DNA of 36,020 nucleotides from Hydrogenophaga sp. (GTDB taxonomy: Bacteria; Pseudomonadota; Gammaproteobacteria; Burkholderiales; Burkholderiaceae_C): positions 1-36,020 of the forward strand of contig JAGXSV010000008.1 of NCBI GenBank assembly GCA_018333605.1, written 5' to 3'. This document shows positions 27,127-35,125 of the stretch, piece by piece (the stretch's first letter is position 1; each line of letters opens with the position of its first letter). Below the pieces are notes generated by a model. The model was not told the origin of the DNA, searched no databases, and saw only the letters and a program-made list of their open reading frames with translations. A program made the position numbers and the translations under genes.

Positions 27127-27249
27127 GCGCCGCCGTTTGTGATTGTGTGAATTTCGCCACGAAGCTTAACCACAATTGCAACAAAACGTCAAATACCAAG
27201 CTCACCAACGCCCGCCTTCAGGCGCGACGGATCGGATGTGGGCGCGGTT

Positions 27250-28134
27250 TCAACAGCCGGTCATCGCCCGCCAGCCCGGCCATGTTGCTTTGGCAATAGC
27301 GAACTTGCGGGTGCTGGCGCTGAAACTCTCGCCCGTTGCCATGGCTTGGGCAAAGGCGGTCGGGTCAGTCACGCGGGTGCCGCCCAGCAGTGTCACGCCG
27401 CGTTCGAACAGCGCGTCGGGCCAGAGTCCGGCCGACGGGCCGATGACGGCGAACTGGGTGGCGGTGGGCGCTGCGGCCAGCATCCCGTCCAGCGTGTCGT
27501 TGAGCAGTATGGTGGACGTGCCCACCACTTGGTTGCAATCGGCGAGCAGGGCGCGGTCCAGCCCGATGGTGATCTGTGGGTAGCGTTCGCGCTGGCGCGC
27601 CACCATGGCCGCATTCATTTCCACCACGCTCAGTCGCCCGCCGGCTTCGGCCACGCGCTGCACCAGCGGCGGAAAGAAGCCGATCATGCCCAGGTGGTCT
27701 TGCGGGCCCAGCACCACGTCGCCCAGCGAATTGCCAGCCGCTGGCGGTTCGTAGCCCAGGCGGCGCCAGACCGAATCGGTCATCGCGTTGATGGCCGCGA
27801 GCGCGATGGCGCGCTCCACCTCGCTGCCACCGGTCAGGTGCTGCGCCAGGGCCATGGGGTCGGCGTCGGCCAGCGGTGCGGTGGCGGCCGAGCCATGTGC
27901 TGCGAGCAGGTCGCGCAGCGTGCCACCCAGCATCACGTAGGACAGGCCAAAGGCACCGTCGCCCAGCTCGATAGCGCAGAACTCGGCATCGTGTTCGCCT
28001 TCAGCAGGCGCGTTCTGCAGCGCGCGCAGCGGCAGGTGCAACCGGCGCACTCGCGGGCTGGGGTGTCGCGTGGCGATTGCAGCCAGTTGCTGCCGGATGG
28101 CGCTGGCGACGGGTGCGGTCGGGCGGTGGTTCAT
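27250..28134 (-). CDS. DUF364/DUF4213-like protein, putative metal-chelate related
   Basis: 294 residues, ATG 28134 (MNHRPTAPVASAIRQQL). The block GNSLGDVVLGPQDHLGMIGFFPPLVQRV resembles the Rossmann-like DUF364 core. TSTILLNDTLDGMLAAAP and VIGPSAGLWPDALFERGVTLLGGTRVTDP also match the style of that family, which has been suggested to act in heavy-metal chelation. The N-terminal AIELGDGAFGLSYVMLGG segment looks like DUF4213. No function is proved. The open frame runs upstream past 28134, but the extra residues look non-coding. Its promoter region ends in a repeat remnant and IS debris. Confidence 0.75.
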   Translation of the reverse strand: MNHRPTAPVASAIRQQLAAIATRHPSPRVRRLHLPLRALQNAPAEGEHDAEFCAIELGDGAFGLSYVMLGGTLRDLLAAHGSAATAPLADADPMALAQHLTGGSEVERAIALAAINAMTDSVWRRLGYEPPAAGNSLGDVVLGPQDHLGMIGFFPPLVQRVAEAGGRLSVVEMNAAMVARQRERYPQITIGLDRALLADCNQVVGTSTILLNDTLDGMLAAAPTATQFAVIGPSAGLWPDALFERGVTLLGGTRVTDPTAFAQAMATGESFSASTRKFAIAKATWPGWRAMTGC

Positions 28135-28242
28135 GCTTCGATGGTAGCGGTCACAGGCGCCGTGGTTTGTGGTGCTGGGTCCGTTGTCTGGGGTCTCGCC
28201 GCAGCCGATCCGCTGCCGTGGTTTGTACAAGGACCACGCAAT

Positions 28243-28258
28243 CCCCCCCCGCCGCGCT
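28243..28258 (-). repeat. Truncated tail of the GC-rich extragenic repeat
   Basis: Read on the minus strand it is GCGCGGC followed by G-rich sequence (eight G), the same tail as copies a and c. The front of the repeat is missing and IS30-like sequence begins at its edge. Confidence 0.45.
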
Positions 28259-28298
28259 CAAAGTCCAAGTGCAACACCCTCCCTGGAGAATCTGTTGC

Positions 28299-28637
28299 AT
28301 GCCCAAAACCCACACCCATCTGAGTCTGGAAGATCGCGCCTTGATGCAAGTCTGGCTTGAATACAACCTGAGGGTGCATCACAGCAAGTTGGTCGAGGCG
28401 TGGGTGGCCTTGCACGAAGCTCAGATCGAGCTGTTTTACCTGCCAAGCTACAGTCCACAACGCAACCCTGAGGAGGGGCTCAACGCCGACTTGAAGCGGG
28501 AAATGAGCAAGCGCGTGCCGGTGCGAACCCAGGCCAAATTACGCGAAGCTGCGAGCAACCACAGGGCAATGCTGGAACAAAACCCGCAACGTGTGATGAG
28601 CTCCTTCCAGGATCGGCGCGTTCGCTCTGCCGCTTGA
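28299..28637 (+). CDS. Hybrid transposase ORF: IS30-like N terminus fused in frame to IS630 C terminus
   Basis: 112 residues. ATG 28299 has GGAG upstream. The first 21 residues, MPKTHTHLSLEDRALMQVWL plus E, look like an IS30-family N terminus (HLSLEDRALM). From residue 22 the protein is the IS630 transposase C terminus seen at 24.72-24.99 kb, including SPQRNPEEGLNADLKREM. The join keeps the reading frame. The first two aspartates of the IS630 triad are lost, so it cannot be an active transposase. Whether the protein is made is unknown. Confidence 0.6.
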   Translation: MPKTHTHLSLEDRALMQVWLEYNLRVHHSKLVEAWVALHEAQIELFYLPSYSPQRNPEEGLNADLKREMSKRVPVRTQAKLREAASNHRAMLEQNPQRVMSSFQDRRVRSAA

Positions 28638-28661
28638 TACTTCACAGGGCCGGAGCAATAG
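28363..28661 (+). repeat. 299-bp direct repeat of the IS630 right end
   Basis: Matches 24720-25018 with only two differences seen (near 28388 and 28576). It includes the right terminal inverted repeat. The left boundary is at the IS30-like segment and the right boundary is the natural IS end. The near-identity points to a recent duplication or rearrangement. Confidence 0.85.
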
Positions 28662-29028
28662 GTTGAACGCACCTTCCTTGAGAGGGCGCTTCCCCGGAGC
28701 GCTCGGATCGAGGCCATTCCTTTGTCGTCACCGCTGATGAGGCGGTGTTTGTCTATCTTTCGTCCGGCGCAACAATCGGCTCAGTCGGTGGCTGCCAGGA
28801 CAGCGGAATTCTGGACCAAGCGGTTGGCCAGCGGCTGTTCACTGGCGCCTGGCCGAGGGCCAGGCAGGTCGGCGATCCTTTGGGCAAAGATCAACTTGCT
28901 TGCTCGGTTCCGTTCATGAGCAGGAGGCATTGGCGATGCTTTACACGCGGTGATCTGTTGGCCTTGATGGCCTGCTCGGCGGTTTGTGCTCGGTAGCTGT
29001 CATGGCGCAACCCCGGGGGGCGCGTGCT
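28662..29028. other. Intergenic region with a degraded coding-like stretch
   Basis: About 370 bases. On the plus strand VFVYLSSGATIGSVGGCQDSGIL and, in a shifted frame, WAKINLLARFRS look like pieces of one former gene with a frameshift near 28880. I do not recognise it with confidence. The region follows an ABC ATPase that lacks its usual permease, and no permease remnant was found here. Confidence 0.35.
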
Positions 29029-29673
29029 TCAGCGGCAGCCTGTTGCACTCAACCGCAGCTGGCGCTGGGCCCGCGCAGCGGCGGCTTCGGAGTGCGTCAC
29101 CAGCACCAGCGCGGCGCCGGTTTGTGTGGCCTGTTGCTGCAACACATCCATCACCTGCGCGGCGGTGGTGGGGTCGAGGTTGCCGGTGGGCTCGTCGGCC
29201 AGCAGCAGGCTCGGGCGGTGCACCAGCGCGCGGGCAATGGCCACGCGCTGTAATTGCCCGCCAGACAATTGCGCTGGCAGGCGCTCACCCAGGTCGCCCA
29301 GGCCCACGGCCTGCAGCATGTGCGCCACGCGGGCCGGGTCGGGCCGTTTCAACAGCAGCAGTGGCAGGCCCACGTTTTGCACCACGTCCAGGTGGGGCAG
29401 CACATGAAAGGCCTGGAACACAAAGCCCAGCTTTTCACGCCGCCAGTGCGCGCGCTGGGTTTCGTTCAGCGCGCCCAGGTTCACCCCGTCGTGGGTGATG
29501 GTGCCGCTGCTCCAGTCGTCCAGCGCCGCCATGCAGTTGAGCAGGCTGGACTTGCCCACGCCCGATTCGCCCACGATCGCCACAAACTCACCGGGCGCCA
29601 CGCTCAGGTTGACGTGGCTGAACACCGGTGTGTTGCCGTAACGCTTGCTCAGGTCGCGTATGTCCAGGCTCAT
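29029..29673 (-). CDS. ABC transporter ATP-binding protein, LolD/MacB-like
   Basis: 214 residues. Walker A GESGVGKS at 35-42, Q-loop [12 protein letters not shown], signature [15 protein letters not shown], Walker [12 protein letters not shown] and the H-loop LVTHS are all present. The short length and [18 protein letters not shown] block fit the ATPases that pair with FtsX-like permeases in lipoprotein or peptide export. The start ATG overlaps the miaA stop in ATGA. It is the last gene of the MFS-miaA-ATPase unit. No permease gene follows; IS debris and a broken stretch occupy that space. Confidence 0.93.
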   Translation of the reverse strand: MSLDIRDLSKRYGNTPVFSHVNLSVAPGEFVAIVGESGVGKSSLLNCMAALDDWSSGTITHDGVNLGALNETQRAHWRREKLGFVFQAFHVLPHLDVVQNVGLPLLLLKRPDPARVAHMLQAVGLGDLGERLPAQLSGGQLQRVAIARALVHRPSLLLADEPTGNLDPTTAAQVMDVLQQQATQTGAALVLVTHSEAAAARAQRQLRLSATGCR

Positions 29674-30662
29674 GCGGGTGGCCCCAGCAACGCTTGGGTG
29701 TGCCGCAACACCTGGGCCAGCGCGTCGGGTGCGTCGCAGGCAACCGCTACGCGCTCCGGCATGGCGCGCAGCCAGGTGATCTGGCGTTTGGCCAGTTGGC
29801 GGGTGGCAAAAATGCCGCGATCGCGCAGTTCGGCCAGCTGGGCATTGTTGAGTGCGTCACCTGCAGCGTCCATTGCTTCCCAGGTCTGGCGGTAGCCCAC
29901 GCAGCGCATTGAAGGCAGGTCGGGGTGCAGGTCGCCACGGGCGCGCAGCTGGCGCACCTCGTCCAGGAAGCCGGCCGCCAGCATGGCGTCAAAGCGTTGA
30001 GCAATGCGGGCGTGCAGCCAGGTGCGGTCCAGCGGTTCCAGCGAGAGCAGCGCGCCGGGTTCAATCGGGTTGGGGTGGGTGGCGGTGCGCCGGGTCTGAA
30101 ACACCGAAATGGGCTGCCCCGACACCTCAAACACCTCCAGGGCGCGCTGGATGCGCTGCGAGTCGTTGGGCGAGAGCCGGGTCGCGGTGGGGGCGTCCAC
30201 CTGCGCCAGTTCGGCGTGCAGCGCGGGCCAGCCCAGCGCCCGGGCGCGGGCTTCGATGCGCTCGCGCACAGCGGCGTCGGCGCGGGGCATGTCGTCCATG
30301 CCTTGCATGAGCGCCTTGAAATAGAGCATGGTGCCGCCCACCAGCAGCGGCGTGCACCCACGGGCGCGAATGTCGCCCATGAGGCGGGTGGCGTCGGCCA
30401 CGAATTCGGCGGCGCTGTAAGCCTGCAGTGGGTCGCGTATGTCGATCAGGTGGTGCGGCGCCTGCGCCAGCTCGGCGGGTGTGGGCTTGGCGGTGCCAAT
30501 GTCCATGCCGCGGTACACCAGCGCTGAGTCAACGCTGATGATTTCCACCGGCCAGCGCTGCGCAATGGCGAGCGAGGCCGCGCTTTTGCCGCTGGCTGTG
30601 GGGCCCGCCAGAGCTATACAGCCCGGTCGCGCTGCCAAGTAGGGCACTTTTCCCGGTGTCAT
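29670..30662 (-). CDS. miaA: tRNA dimethylallyltransferase
   Basis: 330 residues. Adds dimethylallyl to A37 of tRNAs that read UNN codons. Walker A GPTASGKS is at 20-27. The [16 protein letters not shown] block (usually DSAQVYRG) and the DNSQRI-type block [14 protein letters not shown] are present. The C-terminal [14 protein letters not shown] block binds the tRNA anticodon loop. The start ATG overlaps the MFS stop by four bases (ATGA), and its stop overlaps the ATPase start. mutL, a frequent neighbour of miaA in proteobacteria, lies 4.5 kb away. Confidence 0.96.
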   Translation of the reverse strand: MTPGKVPYLAARPGCIALAGPTASGKSAASLAIAQRWPVEIISVDSALVYRGMDIGTAKPTPAELAQAPHHLIDIRDPLQAYSAAEFVADATRLMGDIRARGCTPLLVGGTMLYFKALMQGMDDMPRADAAVRERIEARARALGWPALHAELAQVDAPTATRLSPNDSQRIQRALEVFEVSGQPISVFQTRRTATHPNPIEPGALLSLEPLDRTWLHARIAQRFDAMLAAGFLDEVRQLRARGDLHPDLPSMRCVGYRQTWEAMDAAGDALNNAQLAELRDRGIFATRQLAKRQITWLRAMPERVAVACDAPDALAQVLRHTQALLGPPA

Positions 30663-31918
30663 GGGATCGATGGCTGTGTGATGCGCGCGGCAGATGGGCT
30701 GGCGTCGCCATAGCGTTGCACCAGCGTCCAGGCGGTGGCGGCGATCAGCACGCTCCAGAACCAGATCCCGTTGGTGAGCGGCAGCACGCTGCCCGTGCCC
30801 TCACCAATAACGGCCAGGCTTTTGCCGAGCCAGCCGCCCATGAAGAAGGCGGCCACCATCATCAGAAAACCGCTCAGCGCCGAAGCCGCGCCGGCAGCCT
30901 GCGGAAACGGACTCACCGCACCACTCTGGCCGCAAGGCTGGTGCACGCCGTGGCCCATCATGAACAGGTAAAACGGCACCATGATGGCCCACAGGTTTTG
31001 AACCCCCACGAGCGCCAATACCCCCATGGCGGTGCCGCCGGTGAGCGTGAAGACGCCCGCAATGGCCACGGTGCGGCGCACACCAAAGCGCAGCAGCAGG
31101 CGACGGCAGGCCAGGGTGCCCAGGATGTAGCTGAGCGACATCGACATCATCACCAGGCCGTAGCTGGTTGTGCTCAGCCCCAGCACCTGGATGAACACAA
31201 ACGACGACGCCGCCAGGAACGTGAACAGGCCGCCGTAAGACGTGGTGGCCAGCAGCGCAAAGGCGATGAACGTGGGGTGCCGCGCGATGTGAGACCAGGT
31301 GCGCAGCAGGGTGAGCGGCTGCAAGGCACGTGGGTTTTTCTGCTGCAAGGTTTCTTCAAAGCGCCACACCAGCAGCGCCAGCGTGAGCGCGCCAAACACC
31401 GCCAGCGCCAGGAGCGCGGTGCGCCAGCCAAACAGGTCGGACAGCAGGCCGCCCAGCGGCGCACTGGCGCAGGCGATCACGCCCAGCCCGGTGAGTCCTT
31501 TGGACATGATGCGGGCGCCCTCGGTGGGCGCGTACAGGTCGCGCACGATGGCGCGCGCGCACATCACCCCAGCCCCCATGGCCATGCCCTGCAGCGCGCG
31601 CCAGGCAATCAGGTGTTCCATGGACGGCGAAAAACTGCTGCCGATGGACGCCACCACAAACGCGCCCATGCCCAGCAGCAAAATGGGGCGGCGCCCAAAA
31701 CGGTCAGACAGCGGCCCCCACACCAACTGCGACAAGCCAAACGACAGCAGCAGGGCGGTGAGCGTGAGCTGGGCTTGCGCCATCGGCGCGCCAAAACCGG
31801 CGGTCAGGGCGGGCAGGGCGGGCAGGTACAGGTCGGTGGCAATCGGCTGCAAACCCAGCAGCAGCGACAGTGTGAGAACGATGAGGCCGGGGGCCATCGG
31901 GGAGGGCTTGGAAGACAT
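30659..31918 (-). CDS. Bcr/CflA-type MFS multidrug efflux transporter
   Basis: 419 residues, twelve predicted membrane helices. The motif A loop is [17 protein letters not shown]. The first helix has [16 protein letters not shown], the D/E-containing block typical of Bcr/CflA proteins (TDMYLPALP), and motif C is recognisable near [19 protein letters not shown]. It probably exports drugs or metabolites with protons. The start is ATG 31918 ([12 protein letters not shown]); further upstream codons look non-coding. It is the first gene of a coupled unit with miaA. Confidence 0.92.
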   Translation of the reverse strand: MSSKPSPMAPGLIVLTLSLLLGLQPIATDLYLPALPALTAGFGAPMAQAQLTLTALLLSFGLSQLVWGPLSDRFGRRPILLLGMGAFVVASIGSSFSPSMEHLIAWRALQGMAMGAGVMCARAIVRDLYAPTEGARIMSKGLTGLGVIACASAPLGGLLSDLFGWRTALLALAVFGALTLALLVWRFEETLQQKNPRALQPLTLLRTWSHIARHPTFIAFALLATTSYGGLFTFLAASSFVFIQVLGLSTTSYGLVMMSMSLSYILGTLACRRLLLRFGVRRTVAIAGVFTLTGGTAMGVLALVGVQNLWAIMVPFYLFMMGHGVHQPCGQSGAVSPFPQAAGAASALSGFLMMVAAFFMGGWLGKSLAVIGEGTGSVLPLTNGIWFWSVLIAATAWTLVQRYGDASPSAARITQPSIP

Positions 31919-31992
31919 CCGGTCGAGGGTAGCAGAAGCGCCCGGGCCGACGGGTTGCCGAAGCGCCAGCCCCAACGCATGAACGGTCCAAC

Positions 31993-32056
31993 CCAGGGCA
32001 CCGCCGGGCAGGCTGTGCCCGCCCCTTGGGGGGTGACGCGAAGCGGCGCGGGGGGT
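31993..32056 (+). repeat. GC-rich extragenic repeat, copy d
   Basis: CCAGGGCACCGCCGGGCA, a GGGCA...TGCCC hairpin, CCCCTTGGGGGG, then TGACGCGAAGCGGCGCGGGGGGT. It is shorter than e and f because part of the front hairpin is missing. It lies between the MFS and hydrolase genes, ending just before the hydrolase stop. Confidence 0.7.
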
Positions 32057-32059
32057 GTT

Positions 32060-32902
32060 CTATTTCAACCCAAACAGATCCGCCAGCGCCACCCGGTACT
32101 GCGACTGGCCGACCGAGTTGGTGTTGTGGTGCGAGCCACCTTCCACCAGCACAAAGGCTTTGCGCCCGGTGGCTGCGTCATACAGGCGGCGGCCCAGTTC
32201 GGGGCTGATCAGCCGGTCTTGGCCGCCGTGTACCACCAGCAGTGGCGAGCCAATCTCGGGCACCCGTTTCACCGCTTCAAAACGCTGGGTGATCAGCGGC
32301 GACACCGGCAGCCAGCCCCATTTGAAGGTGCTCACCACATCGGGGATGGAGGTGAACGTGCCTTCGACCAGCGTGCCCGCTTCGTCGTTCACCTGCGCGG
32401 CCAGTTCAATGGCAATGGCGCCGCCCAGCGAATGGCCAAAAATGTAGCGCGGGCGCCCGGGGTAGTGCTGGCCGAGCCAGTCCCAGGCGGCGCGCGCGTC
32501 TTCGGCGGCCAGGGTTTCAGAGGGCAGCTCGTTGGTGCTCTGGCCAAAGCCCCGGTAGTCGACCCCCAGCACCGAAAAGCCCAGCTCTTGCATGCGGCGC
32601 ATGCGAAAGGCGGAGCCGGTGACGTTCCAGCGTGCGCCATGCAGGTAGAGCAACACGGGTGCGTCGGCCCGGGCATCGAAGTTTTCGTGCGGCACCCACA
32701 GGCCGTGCAGCTTGACGGGCTGGCCGGTTTCTTCGGACTGGAAGTCGATCCACACATCGGCCATGCCCTCGGCAGCTTCGGCGCCGCGCGACCAGCTGCG
32801 GTCGGAGGGCTGAAAGATCCACTCGCGCTGGCGCTCGTCCAGGGTGGCGCACCCCGCGAGCAGACCCAGGGCAACAATCGCGGCGAAGAACAGGCGTTTC
32901 AT
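32060..32902 (-). CDS. Alpha/beta-hydrolase lipoprotein, BEM46-like
   Basis: 280 residues. A signal MKRLFFAAIVALGLLAGC ends in lipobox LAGC with lipid-acceptor C18, so it should be a periplasm-facing lipoprotein. The nucleophile is S158 in GHSLGG, the acid lies in VHGGQDRLIS and the histidine in EGGSHHN. The oxyanion region is YLHGARWN. This pattern fits serine hydrolases related to BEM46/FSH; the substrate is unknown. ATG 32902 is the start. It is separated from the convergent repeat by only a few bases at its 3' end. Confidence 0.9.
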   Translation of the reverse strand: MKRLFFAAIVALGLLAGCATLDERQREWIFQPSDRSWSRGAEAAEGMADVWIDFQSEETGQPVKLHGLWVPHENFDARADAPVLLYLHGARWNVTGSAFRMRRMQELGFSVLGVDYRGFGQSTNELPSETLAAEDARAAWDWLGQHYPGRPRYIFGHSLGGAIAIELAAQVNDEAGTLVEGTFTSIPDVVSTFKWGWLPVSPLITQRFEAVKRVPEIGSPLLVVHGGQDRLISPELGRRLYDAATGRKAFVLVEGGSHHNTNSVGQSQYRVALADLFGLK

Positions 32903-32978
32903 GGGGAGGCTGGAGGTGCTCAGGCGGGGGAAAGTTCAGGGCAGAATGGCCTTTTGGGTTTTTTTAGATAGGTTTTCC

Positions 32979-33386
32979 ATGATGACCGATACCGTCTTTA
33001 CCCGCATCGTCCGCCGAGAAATCCCCGCTGCCATTGTGTTTGAAGACGAACAGGTGATCGCCTTCATGGACGCCGGCCAGGTCAACCCGGGCCATGTGCT
33101 GGTGGCCACCAAGCGCCAGGTTGAAACGGTGATGGATCTGAGCGAGGCTGAGGCCGGGCACCTGTTTGCCATCGCCACCCGGGTGGCCAAAGCCGTGCAG
33201 GCCGCGTTTGAGCCCACCGGCATGACGCTGCTGCAAACCAACAAACCCGACGGCTGGCAAACCGTGCCGCACGTGCACGTGCACGTGTTGCCCCGCCATG
33301 CCAACGACAGTGTGGGCCTGGAATGGCCCCGCAAAGACCCGCCGCTGGCGGAGCTCAAGGCGCTGGCGGCGCGCATCAAGTTTTGA
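32979..33386 (+). CDS. HIT-family nucleotide-binding protein
   Basis: 135 residues. The histidine-triad motif HVHVHVLPRH is near residues 98-107, with preceding TLLQTNKPDGWQTVPH as the usual beta-strand and loop. It should hydrolyse a nucleotide phosphoramidate or dinucleotide bond. Two adjacent ATGs (32979 and 32982) could start; the leader TAGATAGG is a weak ribosome site. It is transcribed divergently from the hydrolase gene, and two repeats follow. Confidence 0.93.
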   Translation: MMTDTVFTRIVRREIPAAIVFEDEQVIAFMDAGQVNPGHVLVATKRQVETVMDLSEAEAGHLFAIATRVAKAVQAAFEPTGMTLLQTNKPDGWQTVPHVHVHVLPRHANDSVGLEWPRKDPPLAELKALAARIKF

Positions 33387-33439
33387 AGTACGCCACTTCG
33401 GCTGGAGCCTGAAACCTGTCCGGAGTGCAGAGTTCCCGC

Positions 33440-33519
33440 CCAGGGCACCGCCGGGCTGGCTTTGCCAGACGGCCAGTGCCGCCCCTCTCAGGAGGGTGAC
33501 GCGAAGCGGCGCGGGGGGT
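33440..33519 (+). repeat. GC-rich extragenic repeat, copy e
   Basis: CCAGGGCACCGCCGGGCTGG, then CTGGC-TTT-GCCAG hairpin, ACGGCCAGTGCCGCCCC, a C-run/G-run hairpin, TGACGCGAAGCGGCGCGG and a G-run. Its first 46 bases are identical to copy f, which starts 111 bases further on. Confidence 0.85.
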
Positions 33520-33550
33520 ACGACGGCACCTCCGGCGTGAAGTTCCCCAC

Positions 33551-33637
33551 CCAGGGCACCGCCGGGCTGGCTTTGCCAGACGGCCAGTGCCGCCCCCTCA
33601 GGGGGGTGACGCGCCCCCAGGCGCGGCGCGGGGGGGC
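33551..33637 (+). repeat. GC-rich extragenic repeat, copy f
   Basis: Same layout as copy e, with an extra CGCCCCCAGG segment inside the tail. It ends directly at the gdhA stop codon, so it would be in the 3' end of the gdhA transcript, read as its complement. Confidence 0.85.
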
Positions 33638-34981
33638 CTAGATAACGCCCTGCGCCAGCATGGCGTCGGCCACCTTCACGAAACCGGCGATGTTGGCGCC
33701 GTCGATGTAGCTCACCGATCCGTCGGGGCGGGTGCCGTGCTTCAGGCAGGCGGCGTGAATGCCTTGCATGATCTGCAGCAGGCGGGTGTCCACTTCGTCG
33801 CGCGGCCATGACAGGCGCAGCGCGTTCTGGCTCATTTCCAGGCCCGAGGTGGCCACGCCACCGGCGTTGCTGGCTTTGCCTGGTGCGTACAACACGCCGG
33901 CTGCTTCAAATGCTTTGGCCGCTTCAATGGTGGACGGCATGTTGGCGCCTTCGGCCACGCAGATCACGCCGTTCTTGATCAGCAGCGCAGCGTCGGCGGC
34001 GTTCAGCTCGTTCTGGGTGGCGCAGGGCAGGGCCACGTCCACCGGCACGTGCCAGGGTGTCACGCCGGCTTCAAACTTCACCCCGGTGCGGGCGGCGTAA
34101 TCGCTCACGCGGCCGTACAGGTGGTTTTTCACGTCCATCAAGACCGCCAGTTTTTCGGGCGTGAAGCCGTCTTCGTCGACGATGGTGCCGCTGGAGTCGG
34201 ACACGGTGATCACCTTGGCGCCCAGCGCCATGGCTTTTTCCACCGCGTACTGCGCCACGTTGCCCGAGCCCGACACGCTCACACGCAGGCCGTCAAACGA
34301 GCGGCCTTTGATCTTGAGCATCTCTTGGGCAAAGTACACCGTGCCATAGCCGGTGGCTTCGGGACGGATCAGCGAGCCGCCAAAGCTCATGCCCTTGCCG
34401 GTGAACACGCAGTCGGCGCGGTTGCTCAGCTTTTTGTACATGCCGGCCATGTAGCCCACTTCGCGGCCACCCACCCCAATGTCGCCCGCGGGCACATCGG
34501 TGTCGGCGCCCACATGGCGGAACAGTTCACTCACAAACGCCTGGCAAAAGCGCATCACTTCTGCAGGGCTCTTGCCCTTGGGGTCGAAGTCGGAGCCGCC
34601 CTTGCCGCCGCCCATGGGCAGGGTGGTGAGGGCGTTCTTGAAGGTCTGTTCAAACGCCAGAAACTTCAGCACCGAGAGGTTGACCGAGGGGTGAAAGCGC
34701 AGGCCACCCTTGTAAGGGCCAATGGCCATGCTGTGCTGGATGCGGTAGCCCTTGTTGACCTGCACGTCGCCGTGGTCGTTGACCCAGGAGACGCGGAACA
34801 TCACCACGCGCTCGGGCTCCACCAGGCGGTCCAGCAGCCCTTGCTCGGCATATTTGGGGTGGGTCGCAATGAAGGGCCACAGGCTTTCCATCACTTCCGT
34901 GACGGCTTGCAGGAATTCGGGTTGGCCGGGGTTGCGCTGCTCAACGTGGGCGAGGAAATCGTGAACCGATGCGTACTTCAT
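33638..34981 (-). CDS. gdhA: NADP-specific glutamate dehydrogenase
   Basis: 447 residues, exactly the usual length of the hexameric bacterial NADP enzyme. Makes glutamate from 2-oxoglutarate and ammonia. The catalytic-lysine block PMGGGKGGSDFDPKGKS and the substrate block FRVSWVNDHGDVQVNKGYRIQHSMAIGPYKGGLRFHPSV are intact, as is the nucleotide fold VSGSGNVAQYAVEKA. The start is ATG 34981, with GGAG nine bases upstream; an open frame continuing upstream lacks such a site. It is a single gene with its own promoter region, and two repeats follow. Confidence 0.96.
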   Translation of the reverse strand: MKYASVHDFLAHVEQRNPGQPEFLQAVTEVMESLWPFIATHPKYAEQGLLDRLVEPERVVMFRVSWVNDHGDVQVNKGYRIQHSMAIGPYKGGLRFHPSVNLSVLKFLAFEQTFKNALTTLPMGGGKGGSDFDPKGKSPAEVMRFCQAFVSELFRHVGADTDVPAGDIGVGGREVGYMAGMYKKLSNRADCVFTGKGMSFGGSLIRPEATGYGTVYFAQEMLKIKGRSFDGLRVSVSGSGNVAQYAVEKAMALGAKVITVSDSSGTIVDEDGFTPEKLAVLMDVKNHLYGRVSDYAARTGVKFEAGVTPWHVPVDVALPCATQNELNAADAALLIKNGVICVAEGANMPSTIEAAKAFEAAGVLYAPGKASNAGGVATSGLEMSQNALRLSWPRDEVDTRLLQIMQGIHAACLKHGTRPDGSVSYIDGANIAGFVKVADAMLAQGVI

Positions 34982-35001
34982 AGTGTCGTGCTCCAAATAA
35001 G

Positions 35002-35017
35002 TGCATGACATTATGCA
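35002..35017 (-). promoter_or_regulatory. Palindrome over the probable gdhA -10 box
   Basis: TGCAT, six bases, ATGCA. The minus-strand CATAAT (35010-35015) is a plausible -10 inside it. A TTCGCGAA palindrome lies about 12 bases further upstream. A repressor site is possible but not supported by any known motif. Confidence 0.3.
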
Positions 35018-35125
35018 AAACCCGCATTTCGCGAAGTAAAACGCCAACAAATGGTGCCGGTGACTTGTTTTTGGCGCGCGCTTTGATCGGGTAAACCCCT
35101 GAATCTTCAACTTTTTGGTGCGTTT

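Noticed and set aside
30656..32971. 771-codon plus-strand open frame across MFS and hydrolase genes
   Set aside because: Mirror frame of two intact minus-strand genes; the same bias as the other shadow frames.
33440..33637. CRISPR array
   Set aside because: Only two near-identical repeats at this site, too long and with internal hairpins unlike CRISPR repeats, and no cas genes in the window.
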